This document shows positions 43,234-52,733 of a DNA stretch of 64,000 nt, piece after piece. The notes below the pieces were generated by a model, which made no database searches, had not been told where the DNA came from, and worked only from the letters and a program-made list of their open reading frames with translations. The DNA comes from Myxococcus dinghuensis (lineage in GTDB: Bacteria > Myxococcota > Myxococcia > Myxococcales > Myxococcaceae). The stretch covers positions 62,001-126,000 of the forward strand of contig NZ_JAKCFB010000005.1 in the NCBI RefSeq assembly GCF_024198235.1. The letters are read 5' to 3'. A program made the translations under genes and the position numbers. How positions within the stretch are numbered: position 1 is the first letter of the stretch; every line of letters starts with the position of its first letter.

Positions 43234-43890
43234 ATGGCGACGAGACGACCCCGGACCGCGCCTCGGAAGCGGCCCACGCAGGAGCGCGCGGTGGCGACGG
43301 TCGACGCCATCCTGCAAGCCGCCGCTTACATTCTGGTGCGCCACGGCTGGGACGGGTTCACCACGAACCGGGTGGCCGAGCGCGCCGGGGTGAACATCGC
43401 GTCGCTGTACCAGTACTTCCCCAACAAGGAGGCGCTCGTCGTGGAGCTGCAACGCCGTCACGTGGCGAAGTCCCGCGTGGGGATGCGGGGCGCGGTCGAC
43501 GTGCTGCGCGCGCAGCCGTCCCTGCCGGTGATGTTGAGGTGGGTGGTCGAGGCGGCGGTGGCCGAGCACCGCGTGGCGCCGGAGCTGCACCGGGTGTTCA
43601 CCGAGGAGCTGCCCCGCTCCGCGCGCGCCGCGCCCGACGTCTCCGACGCGGAGGTGGAGCGCTTCTGGATGCGCGTGCTGGAGCCCTTCGCGCGCGAGGT
43701 GCCGGACCTGGCGCTCGCGGCGTTCGTGCTGCGGGTGACGCTGCACGCGGTGATTCACGAGGCGGCGTGCGCGCGGCCGGAGCTGCTGGACCGCCCCGAG
43801 TTCATCGACGACGTGGTCGTCCTGCTCGACCGCTACCTGCGCCGCGAGCCCGCCCCGCGGCGCGCGAGGGGCCGCGCGCGCACGGCCTGA
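43234..43890 (+). CDS. TetR family transcriptional regulator
   Basis: A 218-residue repressor. ATG 43234 follows GGAGGG. The basic N-terminus (ATRRPRTAPRKRP) leads into the HTH: TVDAILQAAAYILVRHGWDGFTTNRVAE and VNIASLYQYFPNKEAL. The rest is the helical ligand domain. It sits head-to-head with the nitroreductase gene and shares the 33-base inverted repeat between them. A strong hairpin follows its stop. It probably senses a toxic or redox-active compound; the ligand is unknown. Confidence 0.92.
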   Translation: MATRRPRTAPRKRPTQERAVATVDAILQAAAYILVRHGWDGFTTNRVAERAGVNIASLYQYFPNKEALVVELQRRHVAKSRVGMRGAVDVLRAQPSLPVMLRWVVEAAVAEHRVAPELHRVFTEELPRSARAAPDVSDAEVERFWMRVLEPFAREVPDLALAAFVLRVTLHAVIHEAACARPELLDRPEFIDDVVVLLDRYLRREPAPRRARGRARTA

Positions 43891-43896
43891 AGACAC

Positions 43897-43932
43897 GAAC
43901 GGCCCGCGAGCTGGTGCGCCCGCGGGCCGTTC
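43897..43932. terminator. Bidirectional terminator between convergent genes
   Basis: Perfect twelve-pair inverted repeat GAACGGCCCGCG/CGCGGGCCGTTC with a twelve-base loop, placed 7 bases after the TetR stop and 32 bases after the stop of the convergent collagen-like gene. It can serve both transcripts. Confidence 0.75.
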
Positions 43933-43963
43933 CTCCACCTCCGGGTGAGGGAGGCGTCCTCGA

Positions 43964-45709
43964 CTAGAGGAAGAGGTTCTCCGGGAGCGGCGTCACCGTC
44001 TGGAAGACGTATCCGATGCTGCCCGCCGTGGGCGTGATGTTCGTGGCGCCACCCGTGCCACCATTGCCGCCCGACGCGCCGCCGCCGCCGCCCGCGGTGG
44101 TGGCGGTGCTCGACCCGTTCGGCCCCTCGGTGGTGCCCGCGGAGCCTCCGTTGACGTTGAGGGTGCCGCTCGCCACGGGCGTCATCGAGGAGAGCAGGTG
44201 GATGATTCCGCCGCCACCGCCGCCGCCGCCGCCCTTGCCGGGGCTCGGGCTGCCCGTGTTGTCTCCCGCCCCTCCGTTCCCTCCCACGGCGTACAGGCTC
44301 CCCGTCATGGTGATGCCGGCCTTGCCCACGATGACGATGACGCCACCGCCACCGCCGCCGCCGCCCGGCACGTTGGCCGTATCCGCGGCGGTGAACCCGC
44401 CGTCACCCGAGGCATTGATGGCGCCCCCGTTCTGGATGCGGACCGTGCCCTGCGCGAGGACGACGAGCGTACCGCCACCGTCGCCTCCGACGGCCGTGTT
44501 GTTCTTCGCTCCCGCACCACCACCCTTGACACCCGGCCGCAGCAACTGCGCGGACTGGAGCGGCTGCAGCCCGACTCCGCCCGCCGGCTCACCGGCGGAG
44601 GAGCGCGCCGAGCCCGACTCCGCCGGCCCCACGCCATTGTCGGTGGAGGACTGGTCGACGATGATGTTGCCGGTCACCGTGAAATCGCCCGTCGCCCGGA
44701 TGACCGTGCCGCTGGGGACGATGAGGGTCCCGGCGATGGTCACGTTGGTGAACTGCAGGGCCTGCCGCCCCTGCGAGACGAGGGTGCTGTAACCCGACGC
44801 GATCGTCAGATCGAGGTTCGTGCCCGAGGGGACGCTCCACGCCCCCGAAGTCCCATCACCGTAGATCCCCGTCGAGCCCGCCGGACCTTGAGGTCCCGTG
44901 GCGCCCGTCGCACCCGTGGCGCCCGTGGCGCCCGTCTGCCCCTGAGGACCTTGCTGGCCCTGAGGCCCCGTATCACCAGGGGCGCCCTGCTGCCCGTCCG
45001 GGCCCCGCGCGCCGTTGCACACGAAGCGCGTCAGCGCCGCGTTCTCCTCGCCCGCGTCCAGCGTGCCGTTGCCATTGGCGTCCAGCCCGAACTGGAGCCG
45101 CACGCCGCCGGTGGCGCAGTTGCTCCCCGCGGCCTCCGTGCTCGTCGCCGACAGCGCGTGGAGCCCCGCCGCGCCCTGCGGGCCGGTCTCGCCGCGCAGG
45201 CCCTGAGGCCCCATCTCCCCCTGGGGGCCCTGCACACCTTGCAGCCCCTGCGGGCCGTTGCAGACGTAGCTGGTGGTATCCACCTCGTCTTCGTCCAGCG
45301 TGCCGTCGCCGTCATCGTCGACGCCGGCCTCGAGCTTCACGCCCCCCGTGGCGCAGTTGCCGCCCGCGGCCTCCGCGGTGGTGCGCGCCAGCGCGTTCTT
45401 GCCCGCCTCGCCCTGGGGACCGTTGCCGGAGCCCGCCGGGCCCTGGGGACCTTGAGGACCCACGGGGCCCGCCGCGCCCGTGTCTCCCTTCGGGCCCTGG
45501 ATGCCCTGGAGCCCCGCCTCGCCCGTGTCCCCCTTCGCGCCCGCCGGACCCGCCGGACCCGCCTGCCCCTGCAGCCCCTGCGGGCCCTGAGGTCCTTGTG
45601 GCCCCTGGGAGCCCTTGTCGCAGCCCGCCACGCACAACAACGTCGCCATGGGCAGGACGCGGAGCAGTCCCGTCCACTGCGTGGGGCGTCGCCAGTTCAC
45701 TCGAACCAT
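43964..45709 (-). CDS. Collagen-like triple-helix lipoprotein
   Basis: A 581-residue predicted lipoprotein from ATG 45709 (GAGGAGAAA upstream). Signal peptide ends at LLCVAGC. Gly-X-Y collagen repeats ([20 protein letters not shown]) run in three blocks in the N-terminal half. Two related inserts lie between them ([20 protein letters not shown] and [20 protein letters not shown], each calcium-loop-like and each ending in YVCNG or FVCNG). The C-terminal half is Gly-rich beta sequence ([12 protein letters not shown], then [16 protein letters not shown]). It is likely a surface fibre. The tail-collar protein is divergent from it. Confidence 0.88.
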   Translation of the reverse strand: MVRVNWRRPTQWTGLLRVLPMATLLCVAGCDKGSQGPQGPQGPQGLQGQAGPAGPAGAKGDTGEAGLQGIQGPKGDTGAAGPVGPQGPQGPAGSGNGPQGEAGKNALARTTAEAAGGNCATGGVKLEAGVDDDGDGTLDEDEVDTTSYVCNGPQGLQGVQGPQGEMGPQGLRGETGPQGAAGLHALSATSTEAAGSNCATGGVRLQFGLDANGNGTLDAGEENAALTRFVCNGARGPDGQQGAPGDTGPQGQQGPQGQTGATGATGATGATGPQGPAGSTGIYGDGTSGAWSVPSGTNLDLTIASGYSTLVSQGRQALQFTNVTIAGTLIVPSGTVIRATGDFTVTGNIIVDQSSTDNGVGPAESGSARSSAGEPAGGVGLQPLQSAQLLRPGVKGGGAGAKNNTAVGGDGGGTLVVLAQGTVRIQNGGAINASGDGGFTAADTANVPGGGGGGGGVIVIVGKAGITMTGSLYAVGGNGGAGDNTGSPSPGKGGGGGGGGGIIHLLSSMTPVASGTLNVNGGSAGTTEGPNGSSTATTAGGGGGASGGNGGTGGATNITPTAGSIGYVFQTVTPLPENLFL

Positions 45710-46078
45710 GATGTTTCTCCTCGTCGTGACACTCAGGGTGCCGCCCATGAGCAAGTCACGCGCCAGGATGGATTGGCCCCCGTCCGTCATCCAACCCGAC
45801 AGGGTGAATCACATTGTCTCTCAACTCGGCTCACGCGCGATAGCAGCCAACCGCGTTCCCCGTGAACGCACGTCGCGTCTGGGCGGAACGCATGACGCGC
45901 TCGGGCGCACGTCCCCCTCGGAGGCTGTCGACGCCTCTCGAAGCGATGTCGTGAATCGTGTCAACCACGCGGGAATTTCCGGACCTCGGAGGCTGGCCGA
46001 AGAGTTGCTGATACCGGCTCCGACACCGCAGCAGCGGTCTCGACCGACCCCGAATCTCCCCCACAGAAAGGTGTTCCC
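45710..46078. other. Divergent intergenic region, no gene seen
   Basis: 369 bases between the collagen-like lipoprotein and the tail-collar gene. I see no coding signal and no clear operator. Both promoters must lie here. AGAAAGG near 46066 is the ribosome site of the tail-collar gene. Confidence 0.5.
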
Positions 46079-46603
46079 GTGTCCACGCCATACATTGGTG
46101 AAATCATCATGTTCGCAGGCAACTTCGCGCCGCGCGGATGGATGTTCTGCCAGGGCCAGTTGCTCTCCATCGCCCAGAACACGGCGCTCTTCGCCATCCT
46201 GGGCACCACCTACGGTGGCAACGGCCAGACGACCTTCGCGCTGCCGGACCTGCGCGGCCGCTATCCGATGCAGCCGGGCCAGGGCCCCGGGTTGTCGCCG
46301 CGCACCCTCGGCGAGCAGGGCGGCTCGGAGACGGTGACGCTCATCGCCAGCCAGATGCCCGCGCACACCCACTCGCTGAACGTCAGCTCGCAGGCCGGAG
46401 AGGTGGAGACGCCCATCGGCACGGTGCTGGCCACCGACACCAACGGCACCATCCTCAACTACCGGGCCGGGCCCATCGACGGGACGATGAACCCGGCGGC
46501 CATCGGCGTCGCGGGCGGGAGCCAGCCGCACAACAACATGTCGCCCTTCCTGTGCCTCAACTTCATCATCGCCGTCGAAGGCGTCTTCCCGTCGCGGGAC
46601 TAG
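46079..46603 (+). CDS. Phage tail-collar (microcystin-dependent type) protein
   Basis: A 174-residue protein from GTG 46079. YIGEIIMFAGNFAPRGWMFCQGQLL is the N-terminal collar motif (core APRGWMFCQGQ). ALFAILGTTYGGNGQTTFALPDLRGR follows, then HTHSLNVSS and the end PFLCLNFIIAVEG, all standard for tail-collar/MdpB proteins. No other phage genes are nearby, so it is a free-standing representative as often seen in environmental bacteria. A strong hairpin terminates the gene. The function is unknown; a secreted or surface trimer is plausible. Confidence 0.92.
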   Translation: MSTPYIGEIIMFAGNFAPRGWMFCQGQLLSIAQNTALFAILGTTYGGNGQTTFALPDLRGRYPMQPGQGPGLSPRTLGEQGGSETVTLIASQMPAHTHSLNVSSQAGEVETPIGTVLATDTNGTILNYRAGPIDGTMNPAAIGVAGGSQPHNNMSPFLCLNFIIAVEGVFPSRD

Positions 46604-46620
46604 CGACCGCGTGAACCGAG

Positions 46621-46645
46621 GGAGGACGGGCCCGGCCGGTCCTCC
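46621..46645 (+). terminator. Terminator after tail-collar gene
   Basis: GGAGGAC (46621-46627) pairs with GTCCTCC (46639-46645). The enclosed bases can pair further (GGGCC/GGCCG, partly). It begins 17 bases after the stop codon. Confidence 0.6.
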
Positions 46646-46801
46646 TGTCCGACACCGGACGCCTGGGCGCTCGCGTCCGCCTCCCGGTGGACGAGTCCAC
46701 ACCTCGATGGCCGCCGTCGTGCGGGGGGGCACTGGCGTTCGCGCCCGACACGACACACTCCAGCGGGGCGGAGTGTGGGTCGGGCAGCGCGCGAGGGGAC
46801 G

Positions 46802-47902
46802 GTGGCCGAGCAAGGTGGAGCGGGACAACGCTCACAGGTGACGCCGAAGACGGTGTTCACCGTGTGCTTCGCGGTGCTGGGCGTCCTGGCGCTGGTGTTC
46901 CTGGTGGTGCGCACGCGGATGGCGCTCACGCTCACCGGCATCGCGGCGCTGCTGGCGCTGGCGCTGGAGCACGGCGTGTCGCGCCTGGAGCGCTTGCGCG
47001 TCCCCCGGGCGCTCGCCATCGCGATGATGCTCGTGGGCGCGATGGCGGTGCTCGCGATGCTGGCGCTCATCGTCATCCCCGCCGCGGCGGCCCAGGTGGA
47101 CGAGCTGCTCCGCCAGTGGCCCCACCTCGTCCAGGAGGTGCGCGAGTCGCGCCTCGTCCACACCGTGAGCCAGCGGCTGGCGAACATGGGGTGGTCGCGC
47201 GAGCTCGAGGAGGCCACGCCCCGGCTCGCCACGGGGGAGCTGCCCGGGCTGGTGGTCCGCGTCCTCAGCGGCATGGTGGGGCTGGCGGGCGGCGGCATCA
47301 CCGTGTTCTTCCTGGTGGTGTTCATGCTGGTGTTCGGCGGGGGCCTGCTGCGCAGGCTGCTGGACCTGGCGCACCCCCAACACCGGCTGCGCTACGTGCG
47401 CGTGCTGCGCAACGTGTACCGGGCCACGGGGGGCTACCTGATGGGGCTCACCGTCATCTGCACCGTCAACGCGCTGCTCACCTCCACGGTGCTGGCGGTG
47501 CTCGGCGTGCCGTACTTCCTGCCGCTGGGCATCGTCAGCGGCTTCTCCAGCATGGTGCCCTACGCGGGGCCGGTGGTGGCCGGCAGCCTCATCACCCTGC
47601 TGTCCTGGGCCACCGGGGGCTTCTGGCTCGCGGTGGGCGTGCTCGCGTACTTCGTGCTGTACGGACAGCTCGAGGGCAACGTGCTGGCGCCGCTCGTGTT
47701 CCGGCGCACCGTCCACGTCAACCCGCTCATCATCCTGCTGGCGGTGCTCTTCTGCGCGGAGCTGGGCGGCATCGTCGGCGCGGTGGTGGCCGTGCCCGTG
47801 GCCGCCGCCGTGCAGGTCGTGGTGCGCGAGGTCATCCTCTACCGACAGGAGCGACGCATGGGCCTGGCGCCCACGCCGCCTCCCAGCTCGGGGAGCGGCT
47901 GA
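46802..47902 (+). CDS. AI-2E (PerM) family transporter
   Basis: About 366 residues with seven to eight membrane segments. These are two helices at the start (VFTVCFAVLGVLALVFLVV, LTLTGIAALLALALEHG), one near 80 (AIAMMLVGAMAVLAML), then after a soluble loop (about 110-180) ITVFFLVVFMLVFGG and the conserved GIVSGFSSMVPYAGPV, and a final LEGNVLAPLVFRRTVHVNPL block. These match the UPF0118/AI-2E transporter family. The start is uncertain: GTG 46802 (GAGGGG upstream) is chosen; GTG 46775 is in frame. The substrate is not predictable. Confidence 0.88.
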   Translation: MAEQGGAGQRSQVTPKTVFTVCFAVLGVLALVFLVVRTRMALTLTGIAALLALALEHGVSRLERLRVPRALAIAMMLVGAMAVLAMLALIVIPAAAAQVDELLRQWPHLVQEVRESRLVHTVSQRLANMGWSRELEEATPRLATGELPGLVVRVLSGMVGLAGGGITVFFLVVFMLVFGGGLLRRLLDLAHPQHRLRYVRVLRNVYRATGGYLMGLTVICTVNALLTSTVLAVLGVPYFLPLGIVSGFSSMVPYAGPVVAGSLITLLSWATGGFWLAVGVLAYFVLYGQLEGNVLAPLVFRRTVHVNPLIILLAVLFCAELGGIVGAVVAVPVAAAVQVVVREVILYRQERRMGLAPTPPPSSGSG

Positions 47903-47926
47903 CCCGCGCCCCTCCCGGCGTGTCCG

Positions 47927-49258
47927 TCAGCCCTTCAGCACCTCGCGCAGCGCGTCCTCGACACCGGCGAGCAGCTCGTCGAGCGCGGCGTCGGGGATGT
48001 TGAGCGCGGGGGCGACGTACACCGTGTCACCGAGCGGGCGCAGGTACAGCCCGCGCTTGCGCGCCGCCTCGTACACGCGCCAGCCGCTCTGGGCGAGGTA
48101 GCCTCCGCCGCCCAGGTCCACCGCGCCCACCATGCCCACGGCGCGCGGGCGGACCAGCCCGGGGAGCGAGCCGGCCATGCGCTCGAAGGCGGCCTTCACG
48201 CGTGGGGCCTTGCGCGCCACCTGCCCCAGCACGTCCTCGTCGCGGTACACCGCGAGCACCTCGCGCGCCACGGCCGCGCCCAGCGGATTGCCGCAGTACG
48301 AGTGCCCGTAATACAGCGCCCGCGACGACGCGCCGAGGAACCCGGAGAAGACCCGCTCGGAGGCCAGCGTCACCGCGAAGGGCATCAGCCCGCCGGACAG
48401 CGCCTTGGCCAGACACAGCATGTCCGGCACCACGCCCGCCAGGTCCACCGCGAAGCGCGCGCCGGTGCGCCCCATGCCGGTGAAGACCTCGTCGGCGATG
48501 AGGAACGTGTCCACCGCGCGTGTCTCCTCGCGCACCGCGCGCAGGAAGTCCGGCGAGTACATGTACATGCCGGCCGCGCCCTGGATGATGGGCTCGAGGA
48601 TGACGGCGGCGATCTCCTCCGGGTGCTCGCGCAGCGCGGCCCGCACCTGGGCGAAGGCGCGCTCCCAGCCGCCCTCCTCCGCGGGCGACGGCACGTGCAC
48701 CACGTCGAACAGCAGCGGCCCGAACACCTCGCGGAACAGCGGCACGCCGCCCACGCTGGTGGAGCCGAGGGTCTCGCCATGGAACGCGCCGGACAGGGTG
48801 ATGAAGCGCGTGCGGCGGGGCCGGCCGTTCTGGGCCCAGTACTGGGCCGTCATCTTGATGGCCACCTCCACCGCCGTGCTGCCGTTGTCGGAGTAGAAGG
48901 CGCGGGTGAGCCGCTCCACCGCCGGGACGTCCGCCCGGTCCGCCCCGGGGGCGATGGCGGCCAGCTCCGCGCCGAGCAGCGCGGCGGGCTCGTGGGTGAT
49001 GCCCGCGAGCGACACGTGCGGGAGCCGGCCCACCTGCTCCATCAGCGCGCGCACGAGGCGCGGGTGCCGGTGCCCCAGCGTGGACACCCACCAGGAGCCG
49101 TTCGCGTCCAGGTAGCGCCGCCCGTCCACGTCGAAGAGGTACGGCCCCTCCGACCGGCTGATGACCAGCGGGTCGGTGCTGGCGATGTACGCCTCCATGG
49201 CGGTGTACGGGTGCCAGACGTGCCCCTTGTCCAGCTTGACGATGTCCGCCCGCTCCAC
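47927..49258 (-). CDS. bioA: Adenosylmethionine-8-amino-7-oxononanoate aminotransferase
   Basis: A 443-residue class-III PLP aminotransferase. HVWHPYTAMEAY at the N-terminus and the SWWVSTLGHRHP motif are BioA hallmarks. FYSDNGSTAVEVAIKMTAQYW, GAFHGETLGSTSVGG, FLIADEVFTGMGRTG and the PLP lysine in LCLAKALSGGL are intact. It converts KAPA to DAPA in biotin synthesis using SAM. GTG 49258, with GAGAGGAG upstream, is preferred over ATG 49327. No other biotin genes are present nearby, so biotin synthesis is scattered in this genome. Confidence 0.93.
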   Translation of the reverse strand: MERADIVKLDKGHVWHPYTAMEAYIASTDPLVISRSEGPYLFDVDGRRYLDANGSWWVSTLGHRHPRLVRALMEQVGRLPHVSLAGITHEPAALLGAELAAIAPGADRADVPAVERLTRAFYSDNGSTAVEVAIKMTAQYWAQNGRPRRTRFITLSGAFHGETLGSTSVGGVPLFREVFGPLLFDVVHVPSPAEEGGWERAFAQVRAALREHPEEIAAVILEPIIQGAAGMYMYSPDFLRAVREETRAVDTFLIADEVFTGMGRTGARFAVDLAGVVPDMLCLAKALSGGLMPFAVTLASERVFSGFLGASSRALYYGHSYCGNPLGAAVAREVLAVYRDEDVLGQVARKAPRVKAAFERMAGSLPGLVRPRAVGMVGAVDLGGGGYLAQSGWRVYEAARKRGLYLRPLGDTVYVAPALNIPDAALDELLAGVEDALREVLKG

Positions 49259-49470
49259 GCGTGTGCTCCTCTCGAAGGTGTGCGTGCCCTCCGTACCGGA
49301 AGATGCACCTTGGACGAGGTGCGTCATGCGTCAGGCCCAGCGGTCCGGCTGATGGCGCCCTGAAGCCAGGGGCTGATTCCCCGCTCGGTGGAGGCGGCTT
49401 CGGGGGCGCCATGACGCTGCCATGACATGGCCGGTGTTACCCGGGTTCAGTCACGAACCGGGAGCCTGCC

Positions 49471-50268
49471 GTGGCCATCCTCCTCTTCTTCATCTCGCAC
49501 TGGCTGCTCTGTGTCTTCTTCCAGAGCTTCTTCCAGCACCGGTACGCCGCGCACCGCATGTACACCATGGGTCCGCGCACCGAGCGGGCGATGCACCTGC
49601 TCACCTACCTGGTCCAGGGCTCGTCGTACCTGTCACCGCGCGCGTACGCCATCCTGCACCGCGAGCACCACGCCTTCTCCGACACGGAGAAGGACCCGCA
49701 CTCGCCGCACTTCTTCACGGACGTCTTCCGGATGATGCTCCACACGAAGAAGCGCTACGACGCGTACACCCAGGGAGAGGGGCAGCCGGAGGCCCGCTTC
49801 CTCGGCGGCTATCCCGAGTGGAAGCTCGTGGACGACACGCTGCGCACCTCGTGGCTGGCGACGCTCGGCTGGGTGGCGCTGTACTCGGCGTTCTACCTGA
49901 CGTTCGCCACCTCGCCCTGGCAGTTCCTGCTCCTGCCGGTCCACTTCCTGATGGGCCCGGTGCACGGCGCCATCGTGAACTGGTGCGGACACAAGTACGG
50001 CTACCGGAACTTCGAGAGCAGCGACAAGTCGCGCAACACGCTGCCGGTGGAGCTGCTGTGCATGGGTGAGCTGTTCCAGAACAACCACCACAAGTACGGC
50101 AGCAGCCCGAACTTCGCGGCGCGCAGGTTCGAGGTGGACCCCACGTGGCAGGTGATGCGCGTGCTGGCGAAGCTGGGGGTCATCCGCATCGCCACCCCGC
50201 AGCGGGCGGTGTGGCCGGAGCCGCGGCAGGCCGCCCGGGAGACGGGCGCCCCGGCCCAGGCCGCCTGA
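49471..50268 (+). CDS. Acyl-CoA/fatty-acid desaturase family protein
   Basis: A 265-residue membrane desaturase from GTG 49471. Three complete His boxes: HRYAAH, HREHHAFSD and QNNHHKYG, with two pairs of hydrophobic segments around them. It should insert a double bond into a membrane acyl chain. Unlike the desaturase-like protein at 21858, all metal ligands are present. Myxobacteria use modified fatty acids in development and membranes, so a lipid-remodelling role is reasonable. It is divergent from bioA. Confidence 0.92.
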   Translation: MAILLFFISHWLLCVFFQSFFQHRYAAHRMYTMGPRTERAMHLLTYLVQGSSYLSPRAYAILHREHHAFSDTEKDPHSPHFFTDVFRMMLHTKKRYDAYTQGEGQPEARFLGGYPEWKLVDDTLRTSWLATLGWVALYSAFYLTFATSPWQFLLLPVHFLMGPVHGAIVNWCGHKYGYRNFESSDKSRNTLPVELLCMGELFQNNHHKYGSSPNFAARRFEVDPTWQVMRVLAKLGVIRIATPQRAVWPEPRQAARETGAPAQAA

Positions 50269-50323
50269 CGTCCCAGGAGGCGTGGAGCGGCGCCCGCACG
50301 GGGCTCGCGTTAGAACTGGCCCC

Positions 50324-51499
50324 GTGCCCGCCGACAACTCGCTCCGCCTCCGCATCCTCGACGCAGTGACGGACGTCCCGGCCGCCGGCTGGGACGCGCT
50401 CCTGGGCCCGGACGCGCCCCCCTTCGTGCGCCACGCGTGGTTGGCGGCCATGGAGGAGAGTGGCAGCGCCACCGAGGAGACCGGGTGGGCGCCGCACCAC
50501 CTGACGCTGTGGCGGGGGCCGAAGCTGGTGGCCGCCGCGCCCGCGTACCGCAAGTTCCACAGCATGGGCGAGTACATCTACGACTTCGGGTGGGCGGACG
50601 CCGCCGCCCGGCTCGGCGTGGCGTACTACCCGAAGCTCATCGTCGGCGGGCCGCTGTCCCCGGCCACGGTGCCCCGGTTGCTCGTCGCCCCCGGCGAGGA
50701 CGTGCCCGGCTTGCGGCGCGCGCTGCTGTCGGCGGCGGTGGAGAGCGCCCAGGAGGCGGGGTGCTCGTCGGTGCACTTCCTGTATCCCACGGACGAGGAG
50801 GCGGACTTCCTGGAGGAGGCGGGGCTGGCCCGGCGGGTGACGCTCCAGTTCCATTGGAAGAACCCGGGGTATGGCAGCTACGACGACTATCTGGCCCGGT
50901 TCGACTCCAAGCGCCGCAACCAGCTCAAGCGCGAGCGCGGGGCCGCGGCGACGCAGGGAATCACGCTGCGCACGGTGCGCACCACGGAGCTGACGCCGGC
51001 GCACGCGAAGCGCGCGTATGGGTTCTACACAGCGACGTGCGAGCGGCACGCGTGGGGGCAGATACAGCTCACGCCGGGGTTCTTCTCGCGGGTGTTCCAG
51101 GCGATGCCGGACACGGTGGAGCTGGTGGAGGCGGTGCGCGAGGGGCGGGTCATCGCGGGGGCGTTCAACCTGGCGACGAAGGAGCGGCTCTATGGCCGCT
51201 ACTGGGGCAGCGTCGAGGAGCACCCGTTCCTGCACTTCCACGTGTGTCTCTACCACTCGGTGGATGACTGCATCCGCGCGGGGCGCAAGGTGTTCGAGCC
51301 CGGGGCCGGCGGTGAGCACAAGGTGTCGCGCGGCTTCGAGCCCACGGCGGTGCACAGCGCGCACGTCATCTTCGACCGGCGACTGGACGGCGCGGTGCGC
51401 GACTACGTGCGCCGCGAGCGGGCACGGCTGAACGTCGCGGTGGAGGAGGCGGAGCAGATCGCCGGCCTCAAGCCGTGGCCTTTGCCTGGGCGGGGCTGA
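50324..51499 (+). CDS. FemAB-like (DUF482/PF04339) GNAT-fold protein
   Basis: About 391 residues. PFVRHAWLAAMEESGS, HLTLWRGPKLVAAAPAYRKFHSMGEYIYDF and FDSKRRNQLKRERG, followed by ITLRTV, WGQIQLTPGF, GAFNLATKERLYGRYWGSVEEHPFLHFHVCLYH and FEPGAGGEHKVSRGF, match the peptidogalycan-biosynthesis/FemAB-like DUF482 family (a double GNAT fold). It probably transfers an amino acid or acyl group; the acceptor is unknown. The start is ambiguous: GTG 50282 is in frame and follows AGGAGG by one base only; I use GTG 50324. Confidence 0.85.
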   Translation: MPADNSLRLRILDAVTDVPAAGWDALLGPDAPPFVRHAWLAAMEESGSATEETGWAPHHLTLWRGPKLVAAAPAYRKFHSMGEYIYDFGWADAAARLGVAYYPKLIVGGPLSPATVPRLLVAPGEDVPGLRRALLSAAVESAQEAGCSSVHFLYPTDEEADFLEEAGLARRVTLQFHWKNPGYGSYDDYLARFDSKRRNQLKRERGAAATQGITLRTVRTTELTPAHAKRAYGFYTATCERHAWGQIQLTPGFFSRVFQAMPDTVELVEAVREGRVIAGAFNLATKERLYGRYWGSVEEHPFLHFHVCLYHSVDDCIRAGRKVFEPGAGGEHKVSRGFEPTAVHSAHVIFDRRLDGAVRDYVRRERARLNVAVEEAEQIAGLKPWPLPGRG

Positions 51500-51534
51500 C
51501 GCACCCGCGAAGGGTCCCGTCGACTCGACCGAGC

Positions 51535-51553
51535 CCTGTCGTCACCTGACAGG
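51535..51553 (+). terminator. Weak terminator hairpin
   Basis: CCTGTC (51535-51540) pairs with GACAGG (51548-51553) across a seven-base loop, 36 bases after the FemAB-like gene and followed by a pyrimidine-rich CTCTTC. It could instead be part of the promoter region of the next lipoprotein gene. Confidence 0.4.
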
Positions 51554-51598
51554 CCGCTCTTCATTGGCCTAGCATGTCCGGAATATCCGGGAGAGCCC

Positions 51599-52054
51599 AT
51601 GAAGCGAGTCCTGCGGGATGTGATGCTGGGAGGAGGCTGTGCGCTGCTCGTGGCCTGCGCTGGAGACGATGAAGCAACGACCTCGTTCGCCATCCAGGTG
51701 CATGTCCCCCTGGCGACGAGTCCTTGCGACGTCGCGTCAGCGACCGCGTCCCTGAGCGGACCGGTTCGACACATCGACCCGACGCCCCTCGAGGTGACGG
51801 ACGACGCCATTCATGGGGCCCTCCTGGACGTCCCCGTGGGGCGACAGCATCAGGTGTTCGTGGAGGTCTACGACTCGAGCGGCCTGGAGGTGTACTCGGG
51901 CAACTCGACGGTGGACGTCACCACGGGCATAGAGATACCGGCGAGCATCTTCCTCTCCAGCAACGGCAAGAACTGCCCGGGTGGGGGCACGGAAAACAGC
52001 CGCCTCATCGGCAGGCTGGAGCAGATCACCGTCGACGCGGCCAGCGGCCCGTAG
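51599..52054 (+). CDS. Hypothetical lipoprotein
   Basis: A 151-residue lipoprotein: signal peptide and lipobox LVAC at about 17-20. The mature part is beta-rich (FAIQVHVPL, ASLSGPVRHI, HQVFVEVYDSSGLEVYSGNSTVDVTTG) and contains two cysteines (near 43 and 125). I recognise no family. Its regular strand pattern suggests an Ig-like or prealbumin-like beta sandwich. A GGGAG ribosome site precedes ATG 51599. Confidence 0.7.
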   Translation: MKRVLRDVMLGGGCALLVACAGDDEATTSFAIQVHVPLATSPCDVASATASLSGPVRHIDPTPLEVTDDAIHGALLDVPVGRQHQVFVEVYDSSGLEVYSGNSTVDVTTGIEIPASIFLSSNGKNCPGGGTENSRLIGRLEQITVDAASGP

Positions 52055-52096
52055 AGGCCCGCGCCTCGCCCCATCCGTCCGTGGGCGTCGGTATCC

Positions 52097-52678
52097 CTAT
52101 CGCTTCTTCAGGTCCCCGAGCCGCTCCACGGCACAGAGGGATTCGTTCACCCGGATGACGAGTCCCTGCGTGTCCAGGTCGAACTCCATGACAGGAATGG
52201 ATGACTCCCGTCGAGCGCCGGAGATCCGCACCTCGACATCGATTTCCTCGCTGACCTGGAGCGTACCTTCCTCACGCTCATCGGCCTTTCCCTTGGGCTG
52301 GAAACACACCTCCCGTGCCCCAGGTGCAAGGAGCATCCTTGCCGGCGTCTTGCGGTCGTTCTGCACGCGAAGCGTGACCCTCGAGATGGGCCTGGCGGGA
52401 AGCGTCCCGCTCGGCTGTCCCGGAGGCGCCACGAAGTCGAGATTGGAGTGGCTCCACCCCCAAAGCACGAGCGCCTGGGCGTCCAATTCGACGGGAAGCA
52501 AGCCACCATCCCCTCTAACGGACTTCCCATCCACGACTTCATCCTTCTCGGGCCCTTCCACCTCGACGTCGATGACGCCTCCAACGTCGAGGGTATGCGC
52601 GCGGCCCCATGGCTCCAGCACCAGATAGGCGGATTCAGAGAGGGCATTGCGCACGCGAACCCTGAAATTCAGTGGCAT
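52097..52678 (-). CDS. Hypothetical protein next to SUKH-like gene
   Basis: A 193-residue protein, beta-rich throughout (FRVRVRNALSESAYLVLEPWG, then LDVGGVIDVEVEGPE, RVTLRVQNDRKTPARMLLAPG and EIDVEVRISGA). It has no signal peptide. I recognise no family. It is divergent from the SUKH-like gene across 55 bases and is less GC-rich than its neighbours, which fits an accessory or immunity-type gene. The start at 52678 is preferred; the same frame upstream lies over the neighbouring gene. Confidence 0.65.
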   Translation of the reverse strand: MPLNFRVRVRNALSESAYLVLEPWGRAHTLDVGGVIDVEVEGPEKDEVVDGKSVRGDGGLLPVELDAQALVLWGWSHSNLDFVAPPGQPSGTLPARPISRVTLRVQNDRKTPARMLLAPGAREVCFQPKGKADEREEGTLQVSEEIDVEVRISGARRESSIPVMEFDLDTQGLVIRVNESLCAVERLGDLKKR

Positions 52679-52733
52679 GAATCTCCTCGAACGACGAACC
52701 GACGCGGGCAGCCCTAGCATAGTCTGACCCGCG

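Noticed and set aside
46079-46603. Prophage remnant
   Set aside because: The tail-collar protein is the only phage-like gene; such proteins are common as free-standing bacterial genes.
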